Below, one piece after another: positions 23,847 to 33,101 of a stretch of DNA of 64,000 nucleotides. The notes beneath the pieces were generated by a model. The model was not told where the DNA came from and made no database searches. It was given only the letters and a program-made list of their open reading frames with translations. Every line of letters begins with the position of its first letter. The first letter of the stretch is position 1. The stretch is from Pseudomonas umsongensis (GTDB lineage: Bacteria > Pseudomonadota > Gammaproteobacteria > Pseudomonadales > Pseudomonadaceae), in NCBI RefSeq assembly GCF_002236105.1, contig NZ_NIWU01000004.1, forward strand, positions 484,655 to 548,654. Direction: 5' to 3'. A program made the translations under genes and the position numbers.

Positions 23847-25370
23847 ATGACCCTGCATCGCGTTGCCCATCTCGCCGATATACCCGAAGACCGTGGCCTG
23901 GAAGTCAGCGTCCAGGACAGCAAGATCCTCCTGCTTAAAGTCGGCGATCACGTGCGCGCCTATCAAGGCGAATGCCCGCATGCCGGAGCGCCTCTAGTCG
24001 AAGGCGCGCTCTGCCATGGGCGGCTGACGTGCCCATGGCACAAGGGACAGTTTCGGATCGAGGACGGCGGATTGTGTGAACCGCCAGCCCTGGACAGCCT
24101 CAAGCGCTACCCGCTTGAAGTGCGCGGGGACGAAATCTGGGTCGACGATCAGCCACTGCAAGACGCTCACACGCCACCGGCCGATGACGAGCGCACTTTT
24201 GTAATAGTCGGTGCGGGAGCCGCGGGCACGGCGGCGGCTTCGGCCCTGCGCGAAAAAGGCTTTGGCGGTCGGGTGCTACTGATCGACCGCGAAGCCAACG
24301 CCGGGTACGACCGCACGGTACTGAGCAAATTCGTGATTGCCGGACAGACACCACTGGAAGAAATCCCGCCCCTGCGCGACGAAGACTTCTACCGGGAGCA
24401 AAGAATCGAGCGAATGAACGCTGAAGTGGCGAGCCTGGATGCCGCCAACAAAACGCTACAACTGGTCAACGGCCAATCGCTGAAGTACGACGCCGCCTTG
24501 CTGGCGACAGGCGGTATCCCCGTTCGACCGCAATTGCCCGGCGCGGACCTGCCGCAAGTGTTCGTCTTGCGCTCCAAGGCGGATGCGCAACAGATTCTGC
24601 ACAGCGCCAAGGCCGGTCAGCGGGCGGTGATCATCGGCGACAGTTTCATCGCCATGGAATCCGCTTCCTCCCTGCGCCAATACGGCCTGGAGGTCACGGT
24701 GCTGGCCCGCCATCCGGTGCCTTTCGCCAAACAGTTCGGTGACAGCGTCGGCAAGGCGATTCTGGCGCTGCATCAGGCCAACGGCGTGGTGTACCGAACC
24801 GAGGGGCAGGCAGCGCAGATTGAAGGAGCGACGCGAGTCGAAGCGGTGCAACTGGATAATGGCCAGCGTCTGCCGGCGGACCTGGTGCTGGTCGGGATTG
24901 GCGTCACCCCCGCCACTGCGCCTTTTACCGATCTGCCGAAGGAAAATGACCAGTCGCTGCTGGTCGACGGCGGGATGCGCGTAGCCGATGGGCTCTGGGC
25001 GGCTGGCGATATCGCGACGTTCACACTTAACGGCCAGCCCCAGCGCATCGAACACTGGCGCCTGGCGCAACAACAGGCACGGATCGCGGCGGCGAACATG
25101 CTCGGTGGCGATGAACATTACCTCGACGTGCCGTATTTCTGGACTTGGCACTTTGGCAAAAACTACGACTACCTTGGTTGCGCGCAAGCCTGGGACGAAG
25201 TCGAGTTCAAGGGTGATCCTGGCAACCCGCCTTTTATCGGGCTGTTTGGCAAGAATGGCGTGGTGACGGCGGCGGTCGCCTGCGATGAAGAGCGCACGAT
25301 GGCGATGCTCGCCGAACGGATGAAGCAGCCGTTGTCGGTGGATGAGGCGTGGCGGTTGATCCGCAGTTGA
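23847..25370 (+). CDS. Rieske-FAD oxidoreductase (AIFM3-like)
   Basis: A 507-residue fusion. The N-terminal Rieske domain (about 1-105) holds the 2Fe-2S ligands C43, H45, C62 and H65 in CPHAGAPL and CPWHKGQF. An FAD/NAD-binding pyridine nucleotide-disulfide reductase follows (about 113-400), with dinucleotide motif IVGAGAAGTAAAS, second motif AVIIGDSFIAMESAS, and FAD site VADGLWAAGDIA. A C-terminal reductase domain (about 405-507) completes the AIFM3/ferredoxin-reductase layout. It likely passes electrons between NAD(P)H and an unknown partner. No oxygenase gene is adjacent. Confidence 0.88.
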   Translation: MTLHRVAHLADIPEDRGLEVSVQDSKILLLKVGDHVRAYQGECPHAGAPLVEGALCHGRLTCPWHKGQFRIEDGGLCEPPALDSLKRYPLEVRGDEIWVDDQPLQDAHTPPADDERTFVIVGAGAAGTAAASALREKGFGGRVLLIDREANAGYDRTVLSKFVIAGQTPLEEIPPLRDEDFYREQRIERMNAEVASLDAANKTLQLVNGQSLKYDAALLATGGIPVRPQLPGADLPQVFVLRSKADAQQILHSAKAGQRAVIIGDSFIAMESASSLRQYGLEVTVLARHPVPFAKQFGDSVGKAILALHQANGVVYRTEGQAAQIEGATRVEAVQLDNGQRLPADLVLVGIGVTPATAPFTDLPKENDQSLLVDGGMRVADGLWAAGDIATFTLNGQPQRIEHWRLAQQQARIAAANMLGGDEHYLDVPYFWTWHFGKNYDYLGCAQAWDEVEFKGDPGNPPFIGLFGKNGVVTAAVACDEERTMAMLAERMKQPLSVDEAWRLIRS

Positions 25371-25377
25371 AATGGAC

Positions 25378-25470
25378 CTGTAGGAGCTGCCGAAGGCTGC
25401 GATCTTTTGATCTTCGGCGATAAAACAGACGCCAACATCAAAAGATCGCAGCCTGCGGCAGCTCCTACAC
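25378..25470. repeat. REP pair, CTGTAGGAGCTGCCG family
   Basis: Inverted copies of the second REP family (CTGTAGGAGCTGCCGAAGGC and GCCTGCGGCAGCTCCTACA) flank a 30-bp spacer between convergent genes. Confidence 0.85.
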
Positions 25471-25480
25471 GGCGGGGGCG

Positions 25481-26992
25481 TTATGGCTCTTGGGCTACAC
25501 CAGGATTACCAAACTTACTCATTACAAAACCGACAAACTCCTCGACGGTCATTTTCTGGCCGTTGAATTCCACCTGGTTATTGGCGAAGTGCAGTTGGGT
25601 GACGACGTTGCTGCCATCCAGTTTCGCCAACTGCGAGCCGACCGCCATGCTGCTGAACATATCGGTGGTGGCAGTCGCCTGGTCGGCGATGAGCTTGGCG
25701 TCGGTCTGGCCGTCGATTTGCGACTGCACGCTGAGTATGTCGACGAGCATCGGCTTCGACACTTTCAGGTTGACGTCCAGTAACGCGATCATCTGGCGGA
25801 TCAACTGGTCAGCCGGCAGGTCGATCGATTGCGGCTTGGTCAGGTTAAGCACCAGGTTGGCGCGGCTTTCACCATTGGCGGTGTTGAACGACAGGTTCTC
25901 CAGAGCCACCTGCGGGCCGGCCGCCAGCAATTTTTCCAGGCCGGTTTTAAGCTGCGCTTCTTCTGCAGGGGTCAAGTTCAGCTCGGGGACCGGTTGACCG
26001 GCCTCGGCAGCCTCGGCGGCGGCCTGCTCATAAGGCTGCAATTTAGTCTGGTAGATCTGCATCAGCGACAACGTCGCCGGGATGTCGAGGTTCTTCAGGC
26101 TCATGGCAAGCTGGGCAGAACCCACAGCCTTGCCGTTCAGGGACACTTCACCGATCTTGTAGTCGGCATGCCCGGAAGCGTTGGTGCCTGACTCCTCGGT
26201 GTGGTTCTTCATTTCGAAACTCTTCAAGCCCAGCACCGACTGCTTGGGGCCAAAGGTGGTTTTACTGTTGCTCAATTCGACGGTGTTATCGCCGGTGTAA
26301 TAACCGTAGGTGCTTTTGGTCAGGTTGCTGGCCAGGGTAAGACCACTCAACTCGACCAGCACGGGTGCCTGGTCTTCGGAAACAGTGGTCAGCTTGAGGC
26401 TGTCCATGTAGCCATCGGCCTTGACCTTCTGCGCCTGGGCGCTGGCCGCGACATCAACCTTCAGACCGGAAAATTTCAGGCTGGACTTGTCATCCAGTGC
26501 AGTTTCCAGCGGCAGCAATTCAAGCGTGCCGTTGGTGGAATTGTCGTAGCCGATGTTGACCACGCCCTTGAGCGGCGACGCGTCCTTGGTGGCGGCGAAC
26601 CATTTTTCCGTGAGCGGGGTCTTTTCCAGTTCATAGTGACTGGTGGCCATGACCGGCAACCATTTCAGCGATACCAGGCGCGAGAACGGAAGCGGGCCGT
26701 GCTCGATGTGGTCGGTAAACAGCAATTCGACCGGTACCTCGCCGAACATTTCGCCTTCACCCTTGAGGCGGTAATGCGCAGTGCTACTGAATACATGACG
26801 TTCCAAGGACACCAGTTCCAGCGAGGCCGTGCCTTTGTAACCGACCATTGCAGCCTGCAATTGCTTGTTGGCATCCGCCAGGGAGCTGTTGAGCACACCT
26901 TCGATTTTGGTGCCGGTGAACCAGGCTCCGCCGGCGCTGATTGCACCAATGGCGACAACGATTCCCAGGAGCACGCCTGCTGATTTATTCAT
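25481..26992 (-). CDS. YdgA-family (DUF945) protein
   Basis: ATG 26992 is chosen because it begins an N-terminal signal-anchor (MNKSAGVLLGIVVAIGAISAGGAWFTG) that closely resembles the start of E. coli YdgA; an earlier in-frame start at 27046 puts 18 charged residues first. Of 503 residues, the remainder is a periplasmic beta-rich DUF945 repeat region (EHGPLPFSRL, SLKFSGLKVDV, KSFEMKNHTEESG). A C-terminal segment (KMTVEEFVGFVMSKFG) is also typical. It is likely anchored in the inner membrane facing the periplasm. Function in the family is unknown. Confidence 0.8.
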   Translation of the reverse strand: MNKSAGVLLGIVVAIGAISAGGAWFTGTKIEGVLNSSLADANKQLQAAMVGYKGTASLELVSLERHVFSSTAHYRLKGEGEMFGEVPVELLFTDHIEHGPLPFSRLVSLKWLPVMATSHYELEKTPLTEKWFAATKDASPLKGVVNIGYDNSTNGTLELLPLETALDDKSSLKFSGLKVDVAASAQAQKVKADGYMDSLKLTTVSEDQAPVLVELSGLTLASNLTKSTYGYYTGDNTVELSNSKTTFGPKQSVLGLKSFEMKNHTEESGTNASGHADYKIGEVSLNGKAVGSAQLAMSLKNLDIPATLSLMQIYQTKLQPYEQAAAEAAEAGQPVPELNLTPAEEAQLKTGLEKLLAAGPQVALENLSFNTANGESRANLVLNLTKPQSIDLPADQLIRQMIALLDVNLKVSKPMLVDILSVQSQIDGQTDAKLIADQATATTDMFSSMAVGSQLAKLDGSNVVTQLHFANNQVEFNGQKMTVEEFVGFVMSKFGNPGVAQEP

Positions 26993-27146
26993 GAATGACC
27001 CGTTCAATGTCCGTTGTTGAGGTGTGGTCGTCTTCCCTGAACCCATGAGGGGTTGCGGTCACGACTGCGCTGAAAGTGGGGTGCAGGTTAGCATCAGGCG
27101 TGCAAGGCAGCCCAATGGTTAACGGTGAAAAAGTGTCGCCTGAAAA

Positions 27147-27221
27147 AAGATCGCAGCCTGCGGCAGCTCCGACAGGGTGATACGAATCTCCTGTAGGAGC
27201 TGCCGCAGGCTGCATCTTTTA
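27147..27221. repeat. REP pair, CTGTAGGAGCTGCCG family
   Basis: Two inverted copies (AAAGATCGCAGCCTGCGGCAG and CTGTAGGAGCTGCCGCAGGC) with a 20-bp spacer, five bases before the stop of the next gene and upstream of the YdgA-like gene on the same strand. Confidence 0.85.
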
Positions 27222-27225
27222 GCAA

Positions 27226-27861
27226 TCAGGAATACTGCACTTCAATCTCATCGAGCTGGTGATCAAAGGTTTTCAGCCGCGCCGTCCAGGTGTAGATCAA
27301 CACTTCGAAATCCCGGTTGATCACCGCCCCGCCCGTCACTTCACTGCGCGGGTCGCAGTAGTCGAGCTGATAGCGCTCCCGGGCCATGGCGGTGGCGACG
27401 TCAGCCAGCTCGCGAGCATTGTTGAGCCAGTGCCGACCGTCGTCGGCCACTTGTTTGTCCAACTCAAGGCATTGTTTTTTCAAGGTTTCGAGGCTTTTTT
27501 CCAGGGGTGTGCCCGTGAGCTCGCCCATGACTTCCTGGAAGGTCCTGCCCGGCTGCCAGTAGCTGCCCCAGAAATACCGGTCGAAGACCGATTCGACACG
27601 CCGTAGCGCCACCTTGGTGTTCCAGATCATCACCAGGGTCTTGCCTTGTTCAAGCTGTCTTTTTTTGATTCGTTGCCCTTGGACCGACGCCCAGGCCACC
27701 ACCGCAATGGACATCACGGCAATCAAGAGGGCGGCGCTGTCGAGGAACGTCAGCGCTTTGTCGATCTGGTTAGCCAGCATGATGCCGTAGAAATAGGTGC
27801 CTGTGAGCAGCACCAGCGCCACAACGGCGCACCAGAAGCCGAGAGCATAAGGGTTTTTCAT
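27226..27861 (-). CDS. Two-helix membrane protein, unknown function
   Basis: About 211 residues from ATG 27861 (GGGGA eight bases upstream); an in-frame ATG at 27876 would add five residues. Two transmembrane helices (about 8-30 and 40-60) are followed by a cytosolic helical domain with KRQLEQGKTLVMIWNTKVALRRVESVFDRYFWGSYW and LEKSLETLKKQCLELDKQVADDGRHW, which may form a coiled coil. No enzymatic motif is seen and I do not recognise the family. It stands between REP elements and the efflux operon. Confidence 0.7.
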   Translation of the reverse strand: MKNPYALGFWCAVVALVLLTGTYFYGIMLANQIDKALTFLDSAALLIAVMSIAVVAWASVQGQRIKKRQLEQGKTLVMIWNTKVALRRVESVFDRYFWGSYWQPGRTFQEVMGELTGTPLEKSLETLKKQCLELDKQVADDGRHWLNNARELADVATAMARERYQLDYCDPRSEVTGGAVINRDFEVLIYTWTARLKTFDHQLDEIEVQYS

Positions 27862-27954
27862 TATTGGTTTCCCCATGACCTGCGCATGCCTTGTACGAAT
27901 CCAGGGCGCTTTTGCACGAACGCCCTTTCAACACTTCAAAGCATAGCAACGGCC

Positions 27955-29403
27955 TCAGGGTTTGCCGGAGTTCGATGCTTGCGTTCGTCCGCTTTCCCAA
28001 CCACCGCCCAAGGCGAGGAACAAATCGATCTGGCTGATGGCAACCTGGGTGTTGGCAGCGGCCAGTTGCGCGGTGACGTCGATGTAGGTGCGGGTCGCCT
28101 GCAAGTCCGCCAGGAACGATGCACGACCGGCCTGGAAGAAACGATGGGTCTGGTCGGCGGCCAGCTTCGCCGACTGCTCGGCGTCCGCCAGCGCCTCACG
28201 GCGTTGCAGCAAGGCGGAGTACTGGGCCAGGCCGGTCTGGGTTTCACGAATAGCGTTGAGTACCACTCCATCGAAATGCGCCAGCGTCGCCTGGGTCACC
28301 GCTTCAGCTTCGCGAATTCGTGCCCTGGCGCCGTTGGTCGGCACATTCCAGGTCAGCGATGGGCCAAAGCCCCAACGGTTGGCAGAGGGTTCGCCGAGGT
28401 TTTCCAGGAGACCGACCGTGCCGATGGTCGCGCCGATGCGAATGTCCGGGTAAAGCTCACCGGTAGCAATGCCGATACCCGCGGTCGCGGCCGCCAGTCG
28501 ACGTTCGGCCTGGCGGATGTCGGGGCGGCGCTTAAGCAGCGATGCACCGTCGCCCACCGGTACCAATTGCGTGATTTTTGGCAGTTCGTCGCAGCTGGCG
28601 GTGCCGGCCGGTAGTTGATCCACAGGCTTGGCCAGCAGCATCGACAAGCGGAAAAGCCCGGCCTGACGTGCCGCCTCATAGCGCGGCATGTCGGCGCGCA
28701 AGGATTTGAATTGGGTTTGCGAACGGGTGACCTGGGTTTCGTCGCCACGCCCGGCATCGCGCAAACGCTGGATCAGCGTGGTGCTCTGGGCTTGCAGGTC
28801 GAGGGAATGCTGGGCGATTTCCCGTTCCTCGTTGGCTGCGCACACCTGGGTGTAAGCCCGGACCACATCGGCCACCAGAGTGATGCGCGCCGTATCGGCG
28901 GCAGCCTGGGTCGCATCGGCATTGGCCTTGGCCGCTTCGATGCCGCGCTGCAAGGTGCCGAACAGGTCAAATTGGTAGGACGCGCTGATGCCGATATCGC
29001 CGATGTTGGCCACCGGCACCTTTTCCGGCAGCAAGAACGCTTCACCGGATTCCTGCAAGCGCTGGGCGCCCATCTTCACCCCACCGCTCCAGCCGCCCGC
29101 CGCCTCGGCCTCGTCCACCTGAGCGCGAGCGCGCAGCAGGCTGGCGGCCGCTACACGCAAATCAGTGTTGGACGCCATGGCCTGCTGCACCAGTTGGTCG
29201 AGCCGCGGGTCCTGATACAAGCGCCACCAATCGGCAGGCACCGGTGCCGAAACCACCGGCTTGCCGTCCACCGCCAGTTCGCCCTGCAGGTCTTCACGGT
29301 GGATCGCGGCTTCGTCCGGCAGGTGATAATCCGGACCGACCATCTGACACGCCGACAGCAGCAAGCCTAATCCGGCGATCGCCAAACCCGAGGCCTTGCT
29401 CAT
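27955..29403 (-). CDS. Outer-membrane efflux lipoprotein (NodT/OprM type)
   Basis: A 482-residue lipoprotein with lipobox LLSAC (Cys near residue 19) and mature start QMVGPDYHLPDEA. Two OEP repeats are visible, each with long helices (LVQQAMASNTDLRVAAASLLRARAQVDEA in the first half, LKRRPDIRQAERRLAAATAGIGIATGELYPDIRIG in the second). It should form the trimeric outer-membrane channel of the pump encoded upstream. The start overlaps the adaptor stop by 4 bp. It is the last gene of the MarR-FUSC-DUF1656-HlyD-OEP operon. Confidence 0.92.
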   Translation of the reverse strand: MSKASGLAIAGLGLLLSACQMVGPDYHLPDEAAIHREDLQGELAVDGKPVVSAPVPADWWRLYQDPRLDQLVQQAMASNTDLRVAAASLLRARAQVDEAEAAGGWSGGVKMGAQRLQESGEAFLLPEKVPVANIGDIGISASYQFDLFGTLQRGIEAAKANADATQAAADTARITLVADVVRAYTQVCAANEEREIAQHSLDLQAQSTTLIQRLRDAGRGDETQVTRSQTQFKSLRADMPRYEAARQAGLFRLSMLLAKPVDQLPAGTASCDELPKITQLVPVGDGASLLKRRPDIRQAERRLAAATAGIGIATGELYPDIRIGATIGTVGLLENLGEPSANRWGFGPSLTWNVPTNGARARIREAEAVTQATLAHFDGVVLNAIRETQTGLAQYSALLQRREALADAEQSAKLAADQTHRFFQAGRASFLADLQATRTYIDVTAQLAAANTQVAISQIDLFLALGGGWESGRTQASNSGKP

Positions 29404-30287
29404 TGCACGGGCTCCCGGTTCTGGTCGTCGATGATCGATACCGTGGCGGTGCGCCCGGCGATCATGCGGAAATCCTCAGGGACCTCATCGAACGCGATAC
29501 GCACGGGAATCCGCTGGGCCAACCGCACCCAGCTGAAGGCCGGATTGACGTTGGGCAGCAAGTTGTTGCCACTGGTGCGGTCGCGGTCTTCGATACCGGC
29601 CACGATGCTTTCCACATGGCCGCGCAGGCGCGCATTGTCGCCAATGACCCGGATGTCGACGCTTTGGCCGATGTGGATGCCGTTGAGTTTGGTTTCTTCG
29701 AAATAGCCGTCGATATGGAAAGAATTGCTGTCTACGACAGACAACACTGGCCGCCCGGCACTGACGAACTCCTGGGTTCGCGGCGCGCGGTCGTTGACGT
29801 AGCCGTCCACCGGGCTGCGGACAACCGAGCGATCGAGGTTCAGTTGCGCGCTGTCTACCGCCACCTGGGCTTCCATCAACGCCACTTGTGCGCGGGCCAC
29901 CCGGGACTGGCTTTCTTCCAGCTGTTCGCCCGGCACCAGATTGCCAAGACCCTTGTTACGCTTGGCTTCACGCTGGGCCTGGGCCAAGGTTTCCTCGCGG
30001 TCTGCGACCGCCGCTTTCGCCTGGCGCAAGGCCAGTTTGAAACGGTCCTGGTCGATGCTGAACAGTACTTGGCCGCGCTTTACCAACTGGTTGTCGCGCA
30101 CTTGCACTTGCTGGATCAGCCCGGATACGTCCGGCGCGATCTGCACGATGTCGGCCCGGATGTGCCCGTCACGGGTCCAGGGCGCGAACATGTAGTACAT
30201 CACCATGCGCCAGACCACGACCACGGCGAAAGTTACGATCAACAGGGTCAGGACCACGCGACCAAGGGTTAGAAACGGCTTTTTCAT
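29400..30287 (-). CDS. HlyD-family periplasmic adaptor of FUSC pump (AaeA-like)
   Basis: 295 residues. A single N-terminal membrane anchor (about 10-30) is followed by the lipoyl half-motif (IAPDVSGLIQQVQVRDNQLVKRGQVLFSID) and a short alpha-hairpin. The second half-motif (DRSVVRSPVDGYVNDRAPRTQEFVSAGRPVLSVVDSNSFHIDGYFEETKL) and beta barrel follow. The size and sequence fit AaeA/fusaric-acid type adaptors better than RND ones. It bridges the FUSC pump and the outer-membrane channel. It overlaps both neighbours by 4 bp. Confidence 0.92.
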   Translation of the reverse strand: MKKPFLTLGRVVLTLLIVTFAVVVVWRMVMYYMFAPWTRDGHIRADIVQIAPDVSGLIQQVQVRDNQLVKRGQVLFSIDQDRFKLALRQAKAAVADREETLAQAQREAKRNKGLGNLVPGEQLEESQSRVARAQVALMEAQVAVDSAQLNLDRSVVRSPVDGYVNDRAPRTQEFVSAGRPVLSVVDSNSFHIDGYFEETKLNGIHIGQSVDIRVIGDNARLRGHVESIVAGIEDRDRTSGNNLLPNVNPAFSWVRLAQRIPVRIAFDEVPEDFRMIAGRTATVSIIDDQNREPVQ

Positions 30288-30493
30288 GTCATCAGGTATC
30301 GACTGAGTGAATCCACGGCGCCAAGCAGCAAGGCGTAGAGAGCCACGTTAAACAATGCCCGGTGCCAGACCAGACGGTAAAAGTGCAGGCGCGTCAGCAC
30401 CCCGTGCACCAACAGGTACAACACATAGGTAATGCCCATCAGCACCAGCAGCGTAGGCAAAAACACCCCGCTGATATCCAGATCACCGATCAT
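30284..30493 (-). CDS. DUF1656 small membrane protein (AaeX-like)
   Basis: 69 residues with two hydrophobic helices (about 9-30 and 46-62), opening MIGDLDISGVFLPTLLVLMGITYVLY. This is the small DUF1656/AaeX subunit regularly found between the FUSC pump and the HlyD adaptor. Its precise role is unknown; it probably assists pump assembly. It overlaps both neighbours by 4 bp. Confidence 0.9.
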   Translation of the reverse strand: MIGDLDISGVFLPTLLVLMGITYVLYLLVHGVLTRLHFYRLVWHRALFNVALYALLLGAVDSLSRYLMT

Positions 30494-32562
30494 AAAGGCG
30501 CTCCATCGATGCCATGGGGAAGCGGTTCTTCGGGCTCGGCAGATCCGACGAATTCGACGCCGGGCAACAACGCCAGGCGCAAGCCGCTCAAGGCGTGCAG
30601 CAGGTGCAAGCGGGTTTCTTCATCACCCGCGCCGCCCAACGCTCGGCGCGTGCGGTCGAGGGTCATCAGCAACGGACTCGGCGCCGGCAGGCGTTCGCCG
30701 GCCTTGAGGCAGGCCTTGAAGTATTCGCCGACCTCGGCCACTACCTGACGCAGCAATGCCTGCGGAACGCCGTGAACCCGCGGCGTATAAGCCAGCAGGT
30801 CAAGCAGGTTCAGCGCCACACGAACTTCACGCAAGGCGATGCCGGTGTCCTGGCCGGTCACGGCCAGCCGCGGCAAATGCTGCATCAGTCGATCCAGGAC
30901 CTGCACGCCCAGGCGTCGATGGTCGGCCAGCGTGGCCGGCTCGGTGAGGCTGACAATGTCGCGCCAGGCGAAACGGGCCAGGCGTTTGGCCGCAAGCTCC
31001 GCACCGAACGGCCGGGCGATCAGGGTCCAGACGAACGCGAACAGCAAGCCCACCGGTCCAGCCAGGTTGGAGTTGGCGAAACTGAGGAAGTCCGCGTCGT
31101 AGGCGCCCTGAATACTGATGAACGACGAGGTATTGACCAGCGTCAGCAACATGCCCAGGTAAAACTGCGGCTTGACCGTCAGTGTGCCGATGCAGATGAA
31201 CGGTACGGCGAAGGCCAGCACCAGCATCGGGAAATCATGCAGATTGGGCAGGACGAGAAACAGGTAAAGGCTGGCGAACACCACCGACATCGCCGTCCAG
31301 AAAAAGAATCGGTAGATCTGCGGTGCCGGGTCATCCATCGAGGCAAAGAAGCTGCACGCCACGGCCGCCAGGATCACTGCACTGCCGCCATCGGTCCAGC
31401 CCAGCAGAATCCACAGCACCGAGGCGACAATGATCGCCGCGACGGTGGAAGCGGCGGAATAGAGCATCAGCCCACGATCCAGAAAGGGGGTCAGGCGCCC
31501 CAGGCGCCAATGCCGATAGACCGCACGCCAACTGTCCTGGCTTTCGCACTGGATCGCGTGTTGCAGGCTGCGACAGTCCTGCCACAAATCGACCCACTCG
31601 CCGAGGCGATAAATGGCGTTGGAGAACAGCAGTTGCTTGCGATCATCCAGCACTGCGGGGCTGGGCTGCAGCGCTTCGAGTTGGTCTTTGAGCGCTTGCC
31701 AACGCTCGGGATCAGCATTCTTGTGATCGAGCCATTCAGTGGCAGCGGCCAGCAATGGCGCGAACTTGTCCACCAGCTCAGGGGTGCGCCTTTCCAGCGC
31801 GTAGAGCGCATCGTCGAGGGCATCGATCACTGGCAACAGGTGAATCATCCGTCCGCGCAACTCCTTGGTGTTGCGCACTGTTTGCGGACGCGCGCCTTCG
31901 TGGGGCAACTGACCGATCATCAGTTCCAGGGTATTGAACGTGGCGACCATTGAGGCGCGCAAGGCGCTGACCTCCTCGGGCTGCACGTTGCGGGCGAGAA
32001 AGCGCGTGCTGTAATTCGACGCGTCGGCAAACCACTTGCTCACCGAATCGTTGAACACCGGCGCCAGCCGTCGCGGCCAGAACATCGAACCGACCACCGC
32101 AGCGACGGCGATGCCGAGGAAAATTTCTTCTGTGCGCGCTTCGGCCACGTCCCACACTGCCAACGGGTTATTCACTACCGGCAGGGCGATCAAAGGCAAG
32201 GTGTAGCCGGCCAGCATCAGGGCGTAATTGTTCGCGGTGCGCAAATGCATGGACAGGAACAACAAAATCCCGGTCCACAGTGCGATGACCAGCACCAGCA
32301 CATAAGGACTCTGCACGAACATCGGCACGAACAGGACCGCCGCAGCGGCGCCCAGAAAAGTGCCGACTGCGCGGTACAACGCCTTGGAACTGGTGGGGCC
32401 GACAAACGGGCTGGAAACGATATACACCGTGGCCATCGCCCAATAAGGACGCGGCATTTGCATGAGCAAGGCGATATACAGCGCGATCATCGAGGCCGCG
32501 AAGGTGCGTACTCCGTAGAACCAGTCCCGGGCCGGGGGCATACCGGAAAAGAAACCGTTCAA
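30490..32562 (-). CDS. FUSC-family efflux pump (AaeB/fusaric acid resistance type)
   Basis: 690 residues with two membrane halves (about 15-170 and 375-510), each of several helices, separated and followed by soluble helical regions. This is the FUSC architecture of AaeB and fusaric acid resistance proteins, which export aromatic carboxylic acids by proton motive force. Signatures include MQMPRPYWAMATVYIVSSPFVG and TDGGSAVILAAVACSFFASMDDPAPQ. It is encoded directly behind a MarR regulator (4-bp overlap) and before its DUF1656, adaptor and outer-membrane partners. Substrate is inferred from the family only. Confidence 0.92.
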   Translation of the reverse strand: MNGFFSGMPPARDWFYGVRTFAASMIALYIALLMQMPRPYWAMATVYIVSSPFVGPTSSKALYRAVGTFLGAAAAVLFVPMFVQSPYVLVLVIALWTGILLFLSMHLRTANNYALMLAGYTLPLIALPVVNNPLAVWDVAEARTEEIFLGIAVAAVVGSMFWPRRLAPVFNDSVSKWFADASNYSTRFLARNVQPEEVSALRASMVATFNTLELMIGQLPHEGARPQTVRNTKELRGRMIHLLPVIDALDDALYALERRTPELVDKFAPLLAAATEWLDHKNADPERWQALKDQLEALQPSPAVLDDRKQLLFSNAIYRLGEWVDLWQDCRSLQHAIQCESQDSWRAVYRHWRLGRLTPFLDRGLMLYSAASTVAAIIVASVLWILLGWTDGGSAVILAAVACSFFASMDDPAPQIYRFFFWTAMSVVFASLYLFLVLPNLHDFPMLVLAFAVPFICIGTLTVKPQFYLGMLLTLVNTSSFISIQGAYDADFLSFANSNLAGPVGLLFAFVWTLIARPFGAELAAKRLARFAWRDIVSLTEPATLADHRRLGVQVLDRLMQHLPRLAVTGQDTGIALREVRVALNLLDLLAYTPRVHGVPQALLRQVVAEVGEYFKACLKAGERLPAPSPLLMTLDRTRRALGGAGDEETRLHLLHALSGLRLALLPGVEFVGSAEPEEPLPHGIDGAPL

Positions 32563-33026
32563 GGGCTGGTTACCGGCAAATGACTGGCCGACTCGAAGGC
32601 CTTCAATACGCGCAGCGTCGCTTCAAGATCTGCCGGATCGATGCCTTCGAGGACTTCATGACGCAAACGCACCAACTCAACCTCGACGGCTTGCACCAGG
32701 GTCCGACCGGTAGCGGTCAGGCTCAGGCATTTGGCGCGCCTGTCCTGGGCGTCTGCGGTGCGGCAGACGTAACCGCCATGGCACAACTGATCGAGCAAAC
32801 GTACCAGGGACGGGCTTTCCATCCCCGCCGCCTGCGCCACCGTCACCTGCCGCACGCCCTCGCCTAGACGCCCGATCATCAGTAACGGGACGGCACAAGC
32901 TTCGGAAATTCCATAGTTGGCCAGGGTGGACTGGCAGATTTTGCGCCAGTGCCGGGCGGCCACCACCATGGTGCTGCTGATGTTCATTTGCAGAGCGTCG
33001 AGGTTATTCGGCACGAGGGAAAACAC
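32559..33026 (-). CDS. MarR-family repressor of the FUSC operon
   Basis: 155 residues from GTG 33026; an alternative ATG at 32987 starts MNISSTMVVAARHWR, and neither has a clear ribosome site. The winged helix (about 50-125) contains RQVTVAQAAGMESPSLVRLLDQLCHGGYVCRTADAQDRRAKCLSLTATG, including the wing residues DRRAK of MarR proteins. It is the first gene of the efflux operon and overlaps the pump gene by 4 bp. A palindrome (33030-33043) lies at the likely transcription start, so the protein probably represses its own operon until an aromatic ligand binds. Confidence 0.9.
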   Translation of the reverse strand: MFSLVPNNLDALQMNISSTMVVAARHWRKICQSTLANYGISEACAVPLLMIGRLGEGVRQVTVAQAAGMESPSLVRLLDQLCHGGYVCRTADAQDRRAKCLSLTATGRTLVQAVEVELVRLRHEVLEGIDPADLEATLRVLKAFESASHLPVTSP

Positions 33027-33029
33027 ACT

Positions 33030-33043
33030 GTTAGTTTGCTAAC
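33030..33043 (-). promoter_or_regulatory. Probable MarR operator
   Basis: GTTAG-TTTG-CTAAC is a perfect 5-bp inverted repeat four bases upstream of the GTG start. It lies where transcription from the promoter at 33048-33077 would begin, so a bound repressor would block polymerase. Confidence 0.6.
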
Positions 33044-33047
33044 TATC

Positions 33048-33077
33048 AATATGGCATTGGAAGGGATTTTCAGTCAA
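33048..33077 (-). promoter_or_regulatory. Probable sigma70 promoter of the MarR-FUSC operon
   Basis: On the minus strand TTGACT (33072-33077) and CATATT (33048-33053) form -35 and -10 elements with an 18-bp spacer. The start point would fall in or next to the MarR operator. Confidence 0.5.
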
Positions 33078-33101
33078 GTTTTGAAACAAATCTTCGGCTT
33101 T

